Source: SZUA-430 sp965227535
Lineage (GTDB): Bacteria > Pseudomonadota > Alphaproteobacteria > Micropepsales > Micropepsaceae
Length of the DNA stretch: 64,000 nucleotides
Assembly (NCBI GenBank): GCA_965227535.1
Contig: OZ245761.1
Coordinates: 930,001-994,000 of the forward strand
Direction of reading: 5' to 3'
Position numbers and translations under genes: made by a program. A model generated the notes under the pieces. It was not told where the DNA came from, did not search any database, and worked only from the letters and a program-made list of their open reading frames with translations. Positions 55,025 through 63,288 of this stretch are shown here, in pieces. Within the stretch, counting starts at the first letter, position 1. Every line of letters starts with the position of its first letter.

Positions 55025-57079
55025 TCAAACGATCGGATGCAAACCCCATTGCCAGCAGAATGCAAGGAACACCAGGATCGCAAGCGTCAGCAACGCGTAA
55101 CCCGTCTGCGCCAACCGTGAGCGTGTGTCCGTGCCAAAGCCCGTGATGCTCCAATAGATCATCGGGATCACAAGCACCGCGAGCGCCACCGGTATGGCGA
55201 GCAGCAGCATCAGCGTCGGCGAGGGTCCATGCAGGATATCAAGCGGCGCCGGCGTCGACATCAACGCCGCCATCGTAACCAGCGCACCGATCGTCAAAGC
55301 CGCCGCCAAGAACGCGGCAAGACGCGGGAACAACGTGATCACCGCTTTCGGATCGCCAAGAATCTGCCGGCTCAGGAACCCATTCGTCCAACCCCACAGC
55401 GCCATGACGCAGAACGCGACGACGATGGCCAACGCCACCGACCACAACGCCCACTCGCTCGCGCCGGTGACCCGATCATAGACGTCGGAGTCAAGCACCA
55501 GCTGCGTCGGCTGCCCGCGCCCGTCGACAAGCGCAGCCGCACGCCACTGAAAATCCGGATTGACCCAGGTGCCATTCGCTTGCGGCAGGAACAGGAGATC
55601 GCGCCCTGACCGCGTGAAATGAACGACCAACCGCCCCTCACCCGGGGCCGACACCGACAACTGCCCCGCAGCCGCCGCGATCACCGTAAAGTCCGCCCGC
55701 GCACGCCGCACGGCCATGTACGTGCCGACCAGTTGTTGTGCGCGCAATTCGGCCGTCGGGTTCACTTCAGCGACAGGCTCGCCGCGCGATGGCCACAGCA
55801 CGTCGAACAAACCCTTGCGCAGCGGCTGGCTCGCGTCGAAACGGCAATCGCCGTTATACGCGATGAAGAAACCAGTCTTGGTCTCCGGAACCATCGCCAG
55901 CTGCGAGCAGAAGCCCAGCCACGATCCGTCATGGCCGATCCATCGCACGCCGTTGCGACGCCCTTCCATGAAGCCATAAGCCCAACCGTCGAGCCCTTCG
56001 ACTTGCGTAAAGTGCTCGGCCTGCATGCGCTGGATCGATTGGTCGCTGAGCAGGTGCTCGTCGTCGCCATAGACGCCGTGGTTCATATGCACGAGCATGA
56101 ACTTCGCCATGTCGTCCGCGGTCGTGATCAGATCGCCCGCTGGCCCAATGCGCATGCGATCAAGCTCGGCCCGCTTGAACCCGTTCTCGTCCCCGCCTTT
56201 GAAGTACGGCACGGCGATGTCTTGAGGCAACGGATACGGCACGCCAAACGACGACGACGTCATGCCCAGCGGCGTAAAGATGTTTTGCTGAACATAGGCG
56301 TTGAAATCTTGCCCGCTCAAATTCTCGACCACATGTCCCGCCAGCGCAAAGCCGTGGTTCGAATAGGCGAACATCTTGCCCGGCGGCAGAACGCGCGGCG
56401 GCATCGACTGCGCCAGATACTGCCCCAACGGCTCGACCACGCCGGTCAAGGGCGCCGACATGCCGAGATACTTGTCGTCGAACCCGGCCGTGTGCGTGAG
56501 AATATTCGCCAGCGTCACCGGCTCGGCATACGTGGGCGCAATCTTGAACCCGCTCAGATACGTGTTCACGTCCGCGTTGAGATCGGCCTTGCCCTGCTCG
56601 ACCAACTGCATGACGGCGGTCGCAGTGAACAACTTCGAAATCGACGCCACGCGAAAACGCGTGCGATCCGGATCGACGGGAACGCGCGCACGAACATCGG
56701 CGAAGCCGTAGCCCGCCTTCAGCGTGACCTTGCCGTCCTGAATGATGACGATCGTCGCGCCGGGAAACTCGCCGGCAGCAATCAACCCAGTCATCAACCC
56801 GTCAACATAGCCCTTCAAACGCGACTGATCGGAAGGAGCCTCAGGCGTGGCGTCGTCGCCCGCACCCAACTCAACCGAACCGCCCTCCGCCGCGTCCGGC
56901 GCATCGGACGGCCCGCGCGGCATGATCTTCTTGCCCAGCGGCCCGCTCTCTTCGCGCGGAGGCGGCTGAAGCACCGGATCGCCGAACGGCGCGGGAGTCG
57001 GCTCCTCGGCCGGTTGCGCGAGCGCCAACTGCACGCACGCAAACCAGATCAGGCCAAGCAACAGAAACCGCCCACCCAT
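55025..57079 (-). CDS. serine hydrolase with C-terminal membrane domain
   Basis: 684 residues. A signal peptide (1-21, ending ALAQ) and a Pro/Glu-rich linker precede a class C beta-lactamase/Dac-like domain (about 85-430). SxxK is VASISKLF near residue 149, the Y-x-N is YSNHGFAL, and the third motif GHDGSWLGF. After a beta-rich part (about 440-540) there are four or more membrane helices to the C-terminus. Such membrane-fused serine hydrolases are often esterases or peptidases of cell wall or D-amino acid peptides. Substrate unknown. Confidence 0.88.
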   Translation of the reverse strand: MGGRFLLLGLIWFACVQLALAQPAEEPTPAPFGDPVLQPPPREESGPLGKKIMPRGPSDAPDAAEGGSVELGAGDDATPEAPSDQSRLKGYVDGLMTGLIAAGEFPGATIVIIQDGKVTLKAGYGFADVRARVPVDPDRTRFRVASISKLFTATAVMQLVEQGKADLNADVNTYLSGFKIAPTYAEPVTLANILTHTAGFDDKYLGMSAPLTGVVEPLGQYLAQSMPPRVLPPGKMFAYSNHGFALAGHVVENLSGQDFNAYVQQNIFTPLGMTSSSFGVPYPLPQDIAVPYFKGGDENGFKRAELDRMRIGPAGDLITTADDMAKFMLVHMNHGVYGDDEHLLSDQSIQRMQAEHFTQVEGLDGWAYGFMEGRRNGVRWIGHDGSWLGFCSQLAMVPETKTGFFIAYNGDCRFDASQPLRKGLFDVLWPSRGEPVAEVNPTAELRAQQLVGTYMAVRRARADFTVIAAAAGQLSVSAPGEGRLVVHFTRSGRDLLFLPQANGTWVNPDFQWRAAALVDGRGQPTQLVLDSDVYDRVTGASEWALWSVALAIVVAFCVMALWGWTNGFLSRQILGDPKAVITLFPRLAAFLAAALTIGALVTMAALMSTPAPLDILHGPSPTLMLLLAIPVALAVLVIPMIYWSITGFGTDTRSRLAQTGYALLTLAILVFLAFCWQWGLHPIV

Positions 57080-57256
57080 TCAGCGCCCCTAGAAGACTGC
57101 CCGGAACTCTATCGGGCCACGCAGCGCGCATCTACCCGCGCCGTCCCGGAATATCAACCCGATCGCCCTTAAGAATACTGAACGCGTGCAGCCACGGCGT
57201 GCAGCGCCGGGGACGGCTCGCGCCCCCGACGTGCCTAGCGACTCTGGCGTGCAACG

Positions 57257-58834
57257 CTAGGCCTTCACCGCTCCCGGTTTGCCTGCCTCGATCGCGAATT
57301 TGCCCAGCGAGCCATCCTTGGTTTTCGGATCGCGAACGTCCTCGACGACACGCAAATCGACCGTCATCGCCTGCCGTCCCGCCTCGCAAAGAATGTAGCC
57401 GCGCTTGCGGCTATCGAAGAATTTGATGTGCGGATTGTCCGGCAACAACTTGGCGAATTGATCATACGGCACGCCGGCCGACGAGATCGACGTGCCGACC
57501 AACTCCGTCGCAACGGTCGTGGAGGTCGGATTGCGAAAATCTTCCTTCACGTCGTTGACCCAGAAGGAATGAATATCGCCCGTCACAAACACCGGGTTCG
57601 CAACCTTCGTCCGCGTCATCGCCCCAATGATCCGCTCGCGTGCGGTCGGAAAGCCGTTCCAATCGTCCGTCCACCAACCTTCGACGCCGTCCTTCGTCTT
57701 CTGGAAGAGACGCGAAAACATCTCGCCGTTGCCGACCACCGTCCACATCGACTTCGAGCGCGAGAACACGCCGTTCAGCCACCGCTCCTGCGCCGCGCCC
57801 AACAGCGACCGGCCGTCGTCGAACAACTCCTTGCACTCGGCCGTCACGACTTGTCCGCCGCCCTTCTCCTTCGAGCGGCACGCGGCGGGTGAGCGGTACT
57901 GCCGGTTGTCGATCATCGCGACGTCGACGAGATCGCCGAACACCGAACGCTGATAGAGCTGCATCCCCGACGGACGCGGAATGGCGATGCGGCGCAGCGG
58001 CATGTGCTCGTAGTACGCCTGATAGGCCGCAGCGCGGCGCTTCACGAACGCGGCCGGATCCTGCCAGTCTTCGGACTCCAGCGCCTGATAGTCGTTGTCG
58101 ACCTCGTGATCGTCCCAGGTCACCAGCCAAGGGCAATGCGCGTGCGCACGCTGCAGCGAAGAGTCCAGCTTATAGAGCGCATGCCGGTCGCGATATTCTT
58201 CAAGCGAGAGCGGCTCCGGCCCATCGTGCCGGCGCACCGGATCGCCCCAAGACGATTCATAGATGTAGTCGCCAAGGTGCAGCACCAGCGCCGGATCGTC
58301 CTTCACCATGAAGTCGTACGCGGTGAAATAGCCCTGCTCGTAATGCTGACACGATGCCACCGCAAAGCGCAGCTTATCGAGCGTCGAACCCATTTGCGCG
58401 GCCGTCCACGCGCGCCCGACCGGACTGGCGTCCCCGCCGGCGATGCGGAAGCGATACCAGTACGGCCGCCCCGACGGCAGATCGCGCACCTCCACATGCA
58501 CCGCATGCGCCAGCGCGCGGCGCGCCAGTGCCTCGCCCTTGCGCACGATTGTCGTCATCGCCGCGTCGGTCGCCACTTCCCAGATCACGGGGACAGTTTG
58601 ATCGACCACCGACCCGCGATCGAAAGGATCCGGCGCGATCCGCGTCCAAATCACAAAGCCGTCCGCCACCGGATCACCCGACGCGACGCCCAGCGCAAAC
58701 GGATAGGCGTTGAACTTGGGCCTCGAGACCAGGGGCCATTCGCAAGCGCTGAGCGCCGCACTCGCAACCGACACCGACGCAAACGCTGCCGCGCGGCCGA
58801 GTAACGCGCGGCGATTGAAATGAAATGCACTCAT
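57257..58834 (-). CDS. phoD: PhoD-type alkaline phosphatase/phosphodiesterase, Tat-exported
   Basis: 525 residues from the ATG at 58834 (MSAFHFNRRALLG), with GGGGA upstream. The twin Arg plus ALLG makes a Tat signal, and it ends SAALSAC, a lipobox, so the protein may be a Tat lipoprotein. PhoD motifs: ASGDPVADGFVIWTRIA, FAVASCQHYEQGYFTAY, LHLGDYIYESSW, VTWDDHEVDND and FVTGDIHSFW supply the metal ligands for Ca and Fe. It releases phosphate from mono- or diesters outside the cell. A Pho-box-like array 75-103 bp upstream of the start supports phosphate control. Confidence 0.92.
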   Translation of the reverse strand: MSAFHFNRRALLGRAAAFASVSVASAALSACEWPLVSRPKFNAYPFALGVASGDPVADGFVIWTRIAPDPFDRGSVVDQTVPVIWEVATDAAMTTIVRKGEALARRALAHAVHVEVRDLPSGRPYWYRFRIAGGDASPVGRAWTAAQMGSTLDKLRFAVASCQHYEQGYFTAYDFMVKDDPALVLHLGDYIYESSWGDPVRRHDGPEPLSLEEYRDRHALYKLDSSLQRAHAHCPWLVTWDDHEVDNDYQALESEDWQDPAAFVKRRAAAYQAYYEHMPLRRIAIPRPSGMQLYQRSVFGDLVDVAMIDNRQYRSPAACRSKEKGGGQVVTAECKELFDDGRSLLGAAQERWLNGVFSRSKSMWTVVGNGEMFSRLFQKTKDGVEGWWTDDWNGFPTARERIIGAMTRTKVANPVFVTGDIHSFWVNDVKEDFRNPTSTTVATELVGTSISSAGVPYDQFAKLLPDNPHIKFFDSRKRGYILCEAGRQAMTVDLRVVEDVRDPKTKDGSLGKFAIEAGKPGAVKA

Positions 58835-58907
58835 CGTCGGTCCCCACATCCGAAATCGTGGCACTACACGCACCACAGGCATCGGACACGACGCAACGAA
58901 CATCCCC

Positions 58908-58936
58908 GCATCATAAAAACGTCAGCGAATTGTCAC
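58908..58936 (+). promoter_or_regulatory. candidate Pho box array before phoD
   Basis: Three 7-mers spaced by 4 bp: GCATCAT (58908-58914) AAAA ACGTCAG (58919-58925) CGAA TTGTCAC (58930-58936). The period of 11 and the (G/A)TCA core match the PhoB direct-repeat consensus CTGTCAT-N4-CTGTCAT. It is 74 bp from the phoD start. Confidence 0.5.
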
Positions 58937-59069
58937 GGAAATACTCGCCCGGACAACGGTGCGGACGTGCATCACGCAATGCGTCTTAGAACACGCGCAC
59001 CGCGTCATTCGCACTCACTGTGCTCTGCAAGTGGAGCGCGTGCGCAACACAATACGATCCGCGCCGTCT

Positions 59070-59098
59070 TCGTCATCCAACCGTCGTACAACAGTCGC
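59070..59098 (+). promoter_or_regulatory. candidate Pho box array before the Oar-like receptor
   Basis: Three 7-mers at 11-bp period: TCGTCAT (59070-59076) CCAA CCGTCGT (59081-59087) ACAA CAGTCGC (59092-59098). GTC keeps its position in all three. It is 92-120 bp upstream of the receptor ATG. The match to PhoB is weaker than at phoD. Confidence 0.4.
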
Positions 59099-59189
59099 GA
59101 GACCGAAATGTCATTCCTTAATTTGGTCCCCGGGGATGTCGCGGAAGTTGTGCTTGCGCGACGTAGTTTTGATTGATCGCGGGGGCGAC

Positions 59190-62100
59190 ATGTTTTTTTC
59201 CAACAGACTCTTAGGCACTTCTGCGCTTTGCGCGGCGGCGTTGCTCACCATGGCGGTGCCGGCCTACACGCAGGCCGTGTCGTCCAGCATCCGCGGCGAC
59301 ATCGTGTCGTCGGCTGACGGAAGCTTCGTCTCGAACGCAACCGTCGAGATCATCGACACGCGCACCAACAGCGTCACGCGCCAATCGGCGCCGAACGGTC
59401 AGTTCAACGCCCCCGGCCTTGACGTCGGCGGGCCCTACATCATCCGTGTGTCCGCGCCGGGCTTCCGTGACGTCGAACTCAAGGGGATCTTTCTCGTCCT
59501 GGGCGAACCCCTCCGCCTTACGATTACGCTTGAGTCCTCGACGGCCTCGGCACCGGAACGCGTCACCGTCATCGGCGCGCGCGGCAATGCCAAAATCGAC
59601 AAGCGCGGCGTCGGCGGTTCGTTCAACGAACGCAACATCCGTGACATGCCGACGGCGAACAACGACTTCAAGGAAGTCATCAACCAGTCGCCGTTGGCCA
59701 ACCACGAACTTGCCGGCAACAACTCGACCCAATCGAACCAGCCGCTGTCGATCGCGGGCGCCAACCCGCGCTGCAACTCGTTCAACGTCGATGGTGTGGC
59801 TCAAGGCGATAGCTTCGGCCTGAACTCCGGCGGCTATCCGACCGCCCGCTCGCCCCTGCCCTACAATTGGACGAAGCAGATCCAGATCGCCGTGTCGCCC
59901 TACGACACGGAATACAACGACTTCTGCGGCGGCATCATCAACGTCATCACCAAGACCGGCGAGAACGAATTCCACGGCGGCATGTACTACAATTTCAAGG
60001 ACCAGGATCTGCGCGGCAAGGATATCGGCAACGGCCAGAGCCCGCCCAAGACCGACTTCATGGAAGAGAATTGGGGCGCCTACATCTCGGGCCCGATCAT
60101 CGAAGACAAGCTCTTCTTCTTCGCCGGTTACAACCGCATCCTGGCCGTCGGCACGCCGACGGAATTCGGTCCGGCGGGATCAGGCGCGGCGAACATTGTC
60201 GGCACGGTCACGCAGGCTGAACTCGACCAGATCGTCAATCTGTCGAAGACGCTCTACGACTATGATCCCGGCGGCACGAGCTCGGCAGCGCCCGAAGACA
60301 TCAAGAACATCATTGCCAAGGTGAACTGGAACATCACGGACAATCACCGCTTCCAGTACACCTATCAGGCGTCCGAGGGCGGGGCGAGCCAAAGCGGGAC
60401 GTTCCCGTCGACCAACACGACGGCTCTTACCGGTCCCCAGCGCCTTGCATTGTCCTCAAGCCGCTACTTCGATGGCGAAGATCTGAAATCGCACAATTTC
60501 CAATTCTTCTCGGATTGGACGGACCGCTTCTCGACCGAGGTAAAGCTCGGCCGGGTTTTCGTGATCGGCAACCAGATCCCGCTCGGCGGGGCTGACATGC
60601 CGTCCATCCTGGTTCAGGCCGATCAGGCCCCCAACCCTAGCACCGCATCCTACAGTGCGGCCGGAAGCAACGACGGCTACGTGATCTTCGGTCCAGACTC
60701 CAGCCGCCACTTCAACTTCCTGGAATACACGTCGAACGTTGCGAAGATTACCGCCACCTACGATCTCGACGAACACGTCATCAAGGGCGGTTACGAAAAG
60801 AAGACGCTCGACATCTTCAACAGCTTCGTCCAAGGCGCCGACGCACTCTATCGCTTCGATTGTATTTCGGACGGCATCGCCGGCAACGGCAACTGCTTCG
60901 ACGAAGGCGTCGTCGCTCTCTTTGCCGACACGCGCTTCGGCAACCCGAGCGCGACCACGCCCTCGAACAGCATTACCTACAACAACAACCCCTCGAACGA
61001 CCCGACGGCGGCCTCGGCGAAGTGGGGTTACAACATCGATACGCTCTACGCCCAAGACGACTGGAACGTCACGCCGGAATTGGCCGTGATGGTCGGCCTT
61101 CGCTACGATCGCTTTGACTCCAAAGGCGATATTCCCAGCAACCCGCAATTCACCTCGGTCTACGGGTTCAACAACTCGAAGGATCTCGACGGCCTCGATA
61201 TCTTCCTGCCGCGCGCGTCGTTCATCTACGACCTGCCGACCGGCTCGGAGGAAGAAGAAAGCGCGTTTGAAGTCAGCTTCCGCGGCGGCGTCGGTCGCTA
61301 CTCCGGCGGCTCGCCAAACGTGTGGGTGTCCAACAACTACTCGAACAACGGCTTGCAGCAGGTGCTGCTCTCGGGCTCGCCGTTGGGCGGCAGCTCGCCG
61401 CTCGCCGGCATCAACCCCAACTTCCTCACCACCTCGCCGGGCGGCGGCCTGACAAACCTCGAGGACGTGCATCCGCTTCTGCAATCGCTGCTGTCGGGAC
61501 TGTCGTCCAACGGCACGGTCAACGCGCTGTCGCCCGACTTCGAACTGCCGTCGATCTACCGCGCGAACCTGGCGGCTGACATGGAATGGGACGGCTGGCA
61601 AGCCACCGTCGAGTACCTCTACATGGACGCGCTCGACCAGCTCTACTACCAAGACCTTCGCATGGTGCAGCGCACGGCCTCGAACAGCCGCGGCACGACG
61701 ATCAGCGGCGGTCGCGGCCCTGACGGTCGCATCATCTACGACCACATCGACGATATCCGCGCGGACGATACGGTTCGCCCGCGCACCGGTAACGACCTGA
61801 TCCTCAGGAACGCCGACAAAGGCGAAGGCGAGTTCGTGATCCTGGGTGTCGGCAAGACCTTCGATTTCAAGTCCGGCAACGGCGACATGCGCATCAACCT
61901 CGGCTACGTGAATTCGAACGTCGACGATATGGGCGGTCTGACGTCCAGCGTCGCGGGCTCGAACTTCACGGCTCCCGCACGCGTCAACATGAACGAGGCG
62001 GAAGTCGGTCGTTCGGACTACGAACGCAAGCACGTTTTCAAGGGGAGCGTTTCAACCAGCTGGCGCTTCTTCGAAATGCTTGAATCGCGCCTGTTCCTGT

Positions 62101-62729
62101 TCGGACAATCGCTGTCCGGCCAGGGCATCAGCTACACGTTCACCGGCAACCCGTTCCTCGACAACATCAACCCCGCTCTGAACCCGGGCGGCGCCAACGT
62201 GCAATACGCCGAAAATCAGCCTGCCAACAAAGCGCTGCTCTACGTGCCTCGCGCCGACGCGGCCACCGGCCAAGTCGTTTGCGGCACCACAGCGGCGACA
62301 AGTTCGGACCCGGGCGTGTTCTTCGATCCAACCTTCAACTGCGCCGGCTTCAATGCGTTCCTGGCGCAGACGGGCCTGATGGAGTTCAACGGCCAGATCT
62401 CGCCGCGCAACTTCGACAGCGGACCCTACATCACCCGCATCGACTTGGGCTTCGAGCAGGAAATCAACCTCTTCGGTGATCACCGTGCCGTGTTCGAATT
62501 CAACATCTTCAACTTCGGCAACATAATCAACAAGAAGTGGGGCCTGTGGCAGACCCCTGTCTTCCAGAACTTCCAGAGCGTCGTGAACGCGAACTACGAC
62601 GCCGAGACGAACACCTACCGCTACAACTCGTTCACGCCGGGCGGCTCCGCCCAACAGGGTCCGGGCCTTCAGACGAATACCTCGGCCTCGCAATGGCAGC
62701 TGCAGCTGGGCATCCGCTACGAGTTCTAA
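59190..62729 (+). CDS. Oar-like TonB-dependent receptor with N-terminal carboxypeptidase-regulatory domain
   Basis: 1179 residues from the ATG at 59190, with GCGGGGGCG 4 bp upstream; the frame is open further upstream but not coding. A signal peptide (1-29) precedes a carboxypeptidase-regulatory-like beta-sandwich (about 32-115, SSIRGDIVSSADGSFVSNAT), then the plug (about 125-240, with FNVDGVAQGD and INVITKTGENEFHG) and a large barrel ending LGIRYEF. This is the Oar/OmpA-related TonB receptor group. It lies between phoD and pstS, so phosphate or an organophosphate ligand is likely but not proven. Confidence 0.93.
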   Translation: MFFSNRLLGTSALCAAALLTMAVPAYTQAVSSSIRGDIVSSADGSFVSNATVEIIDTRTNSVTRQSAPNGQFNAPGLDVGGPYIIRVSAPGFRDVELKGIFLVLGEPLRLTITLESSTASAPERVTVIGARGNAKIDKRGVGGSFNERNIRDMPTANNDFKEVINQSPLANHELAGNNSTQSNQPLSIAGANPRCNSFNVDGVAQGDSFGLNSGGYPTARSPLPYNWTKQIQIAVSPYDTEYNDFCGGIINVITKTGENEFHGGMYYNFKDQDLRGKDIGNGQSPPKTDFMEENWGAYISGPIIEDKLFFFAGYNRILAVGTPTEFGPAGSGAANIVGTVTQAELDQIVNLSKTLYDYDPGGTSSAAPEDIKNIIAKVNWNITDNHRFQYTYQASEGGASQSGTFPSTNTTALTGPQRLALSSSRYFDGEDLKSHNFQFFSDWTDRFSTEVKLGRVFVIGNQIPLGGADMPSILVQADQAPNPSTASYSAAGSNDGYVIFGPDSSRHFNFLEYTSNVAKITATYDLDEHVIKGGYEKKTLDIFNSFVQGADALYRFDCISDGIAGNGNCFDEGVVALFADTRFGNPSATTPSNSITYNNNPSNDPTAASAKWGYNIDTLYAQDDWNVTPELAVMVGLRYDRFDSKGDIPSNPQFTSVYGFNNSKDLDGLDIFLPRASFIYDLPTGSEEEESAFEVSFRGGVGRYSGGSPNVWVSNNYSNNGLQQVLLSGSPLGGSSPLAGINPNFLTTSPGGGLTNLEDVHPLLQSLLSGLSSNGTVNALSPDFELPSIYRANLAADMEWDGWQATVEYLYMDALDQLYYQDLRMVQRTASNSRGTTISGGRGPDGRIIYDHIDDIRADDTVRPRTGNDLILRNADKGEGEFVILGVGKTFDFKSGNGDMRINLGYVNSNVDDMGGLTSSVAGSNFTAPARVNMNEAEVGRSDYERKHVFKGSVSTSWRFFEMLESRLFLFGQSLSGQGISYTFTGNPFLDNINPALNPGGANVQYAENQPANKALLYVPRADAATGQVVCGTTAATSSDPGVFFDPTFNCAGFNAFLAQTGLMEFNGQISPRNFDSGPYITRIDLGFEQEINLFGDHRAVFEFNIFNFGNIINKKWGLWQTPVFQNFQSVVNANYDAETNTYRYNSFTPGGSAQQGPGLQTNTSASQWQLQLGIRYEF

Positions 62730-62754
62730 TTGTCTGAACTATATCGAGCGCAAG

Positions 62755-62782
62755 AGAGGCGGCGGCAACGTCGCCTCTTTTG
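62755..62782 (+). terminator. intrinsic terminator of the TonB receptor gene
   Basis: A 10-bp stem with one G-U pair (62755-62764 and 62769-62778), closed by a GCAA tetraloop, is followed by TTTTGT. It begins 26 bp past the receptor stop. Confidence 0.85.
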
Positions 62783-62809
62783 TCGTGTTGGGGACCAACC
62801 GCCGAACAG

Positions 62810-62852
62810 CTGTCGCAATCCTTTCATTTGACTTGGGTAGGCCGCATATAGT
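62810..62852 (+). promoter_or_regulatory. candidate PhoB-dependent promoter before the small RNA
   Basis: CTGTCGC (62810-62816) AATC CTTTCAT (62821-62827) TTGA CTTGGGT (62832-62838), then TATAGT at 62847-62852. The first two repeats match the Pho box consensus at 5 and 6 of 7 positions. No normal -35 is needed at a PhoB promoter, and TATAGT is a good -10. The distance from the third repeat to -10 is 8 bp, where 10 is usual. Confidence 0.45.
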
Positions 62853-62858
62853 TCTTAA

Positions 62859-62990
62859 CGATGTCGCCGCGACCAACGGCGGCTCCAGTTTTTGGTACCC
62901 CGTTTCAGTGCGTTTAGTACACTTGCAGTGCCTCACTAGCCTCCCTGAATGCCCTCAGAACTTGAGCGGGCCTCGTGCCCGCTCTTTTTT
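62859..62990 (+). ncRNA. candidate phosphate-regulated small RNA
   Basis: About 132 nt predicted from a start 6-7 bp after TATAGT to the U-tract of an orphan terminator. The upstream terminator of the receptor closes off read-through, and the next gene starts 299 bp further on, so this terminator must serve a transcript of its own. An 18-codon frame from ATG 62871 has no ribosome-binding site. It matches no known RNA family that I can recognise. It could alternatively be a leader attenuated before pstS. Confidence 0.4.
62964..62990 (+). terminator. orphan intrinsic terminator
   Basis: An 8-bp perfect stem GAGCGGGC/GCCCGCTC (62964-62971 and 62977-62984) with a 5-base loop, followed by six T. 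It is a near-ideal factor-independent terminator with no annotated gene ending before it. Confidence 0.9.
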
Positions 62991-63183
62991 GTTTCAGGCC
63001 GCGCAAACGCGCGCCGTCATCACCGAAAACAAGTGTAACGGTTGTGCGAAGCTTGACAGGACTCGCGCGCTAGAACTGCCTCGGGAGCATGCCGTAGCGA
63101 CAAAGTGGCGCCGCCCGCTAACGCGTTGATCCGGTTGGTGGTCCGGAACAGAAACCGTGCGCGCCGCAACTCTGTAACCCCAC

Positions 63184-63201
63184 CATCACAAAACTTTCAT
63201 C
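63184..63201 (+). promoter_or_regulatory. candidate Pho box before pstS
   Basis: CCATCAC (63184-63190) AAAA CTTTCAT (63195-63201), an 11-bp period with the AAAA spacer also seen before phoD. It lies 88 bp upstream of the pstS ATG. CTTTCAT differs from CTGTCAT at one position. Confidence 0.5.
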
Positions 63202-63288
63202 CCAGCATGGTTCTCATCTTGCGCGGTGGCGTGAAGCGGATTTTCAAAACGATCCGGCCCGCCATTGACGACCACACAAGGGGTTCTC

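Larger units (their letters stand above)
58835..59189. other. divergent regulatory region, phoD / TonB receptor
   Basis: 355 bp between divergent starts. It holds two arrays of 7-mer direct repeats with 11-bp period (58908-58936 and 59070-59098), described separately, and presumably two promoters. No gene was found in it. A further TGTCAT lies at 59109-59114. Confidence 0.6.
62730..63288. other. 559-bp gap between TonB receptor and pstS
   Basis: Contains two intrinsic terminators (62755-62782 and 62964-62990), a Pho-box-like site with a -10 hexamer (62810-62852), a candidate small RNA, and a Pho box for pstS (63184-63201). No protein gene is supported; an open frame across the region passes through the second hairpin and lacks a ribosome-binding site. 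Nothing was recognised between 62991 and 63183. Confidence 0.6.

Noticed and set aside
62828..62852. Ordinary sigma-70 promoter TTGACT ... TATAGT
   Set aside because: The spacing is 13 bp, too short; the PhoB-type reading with direct repeats fits better.
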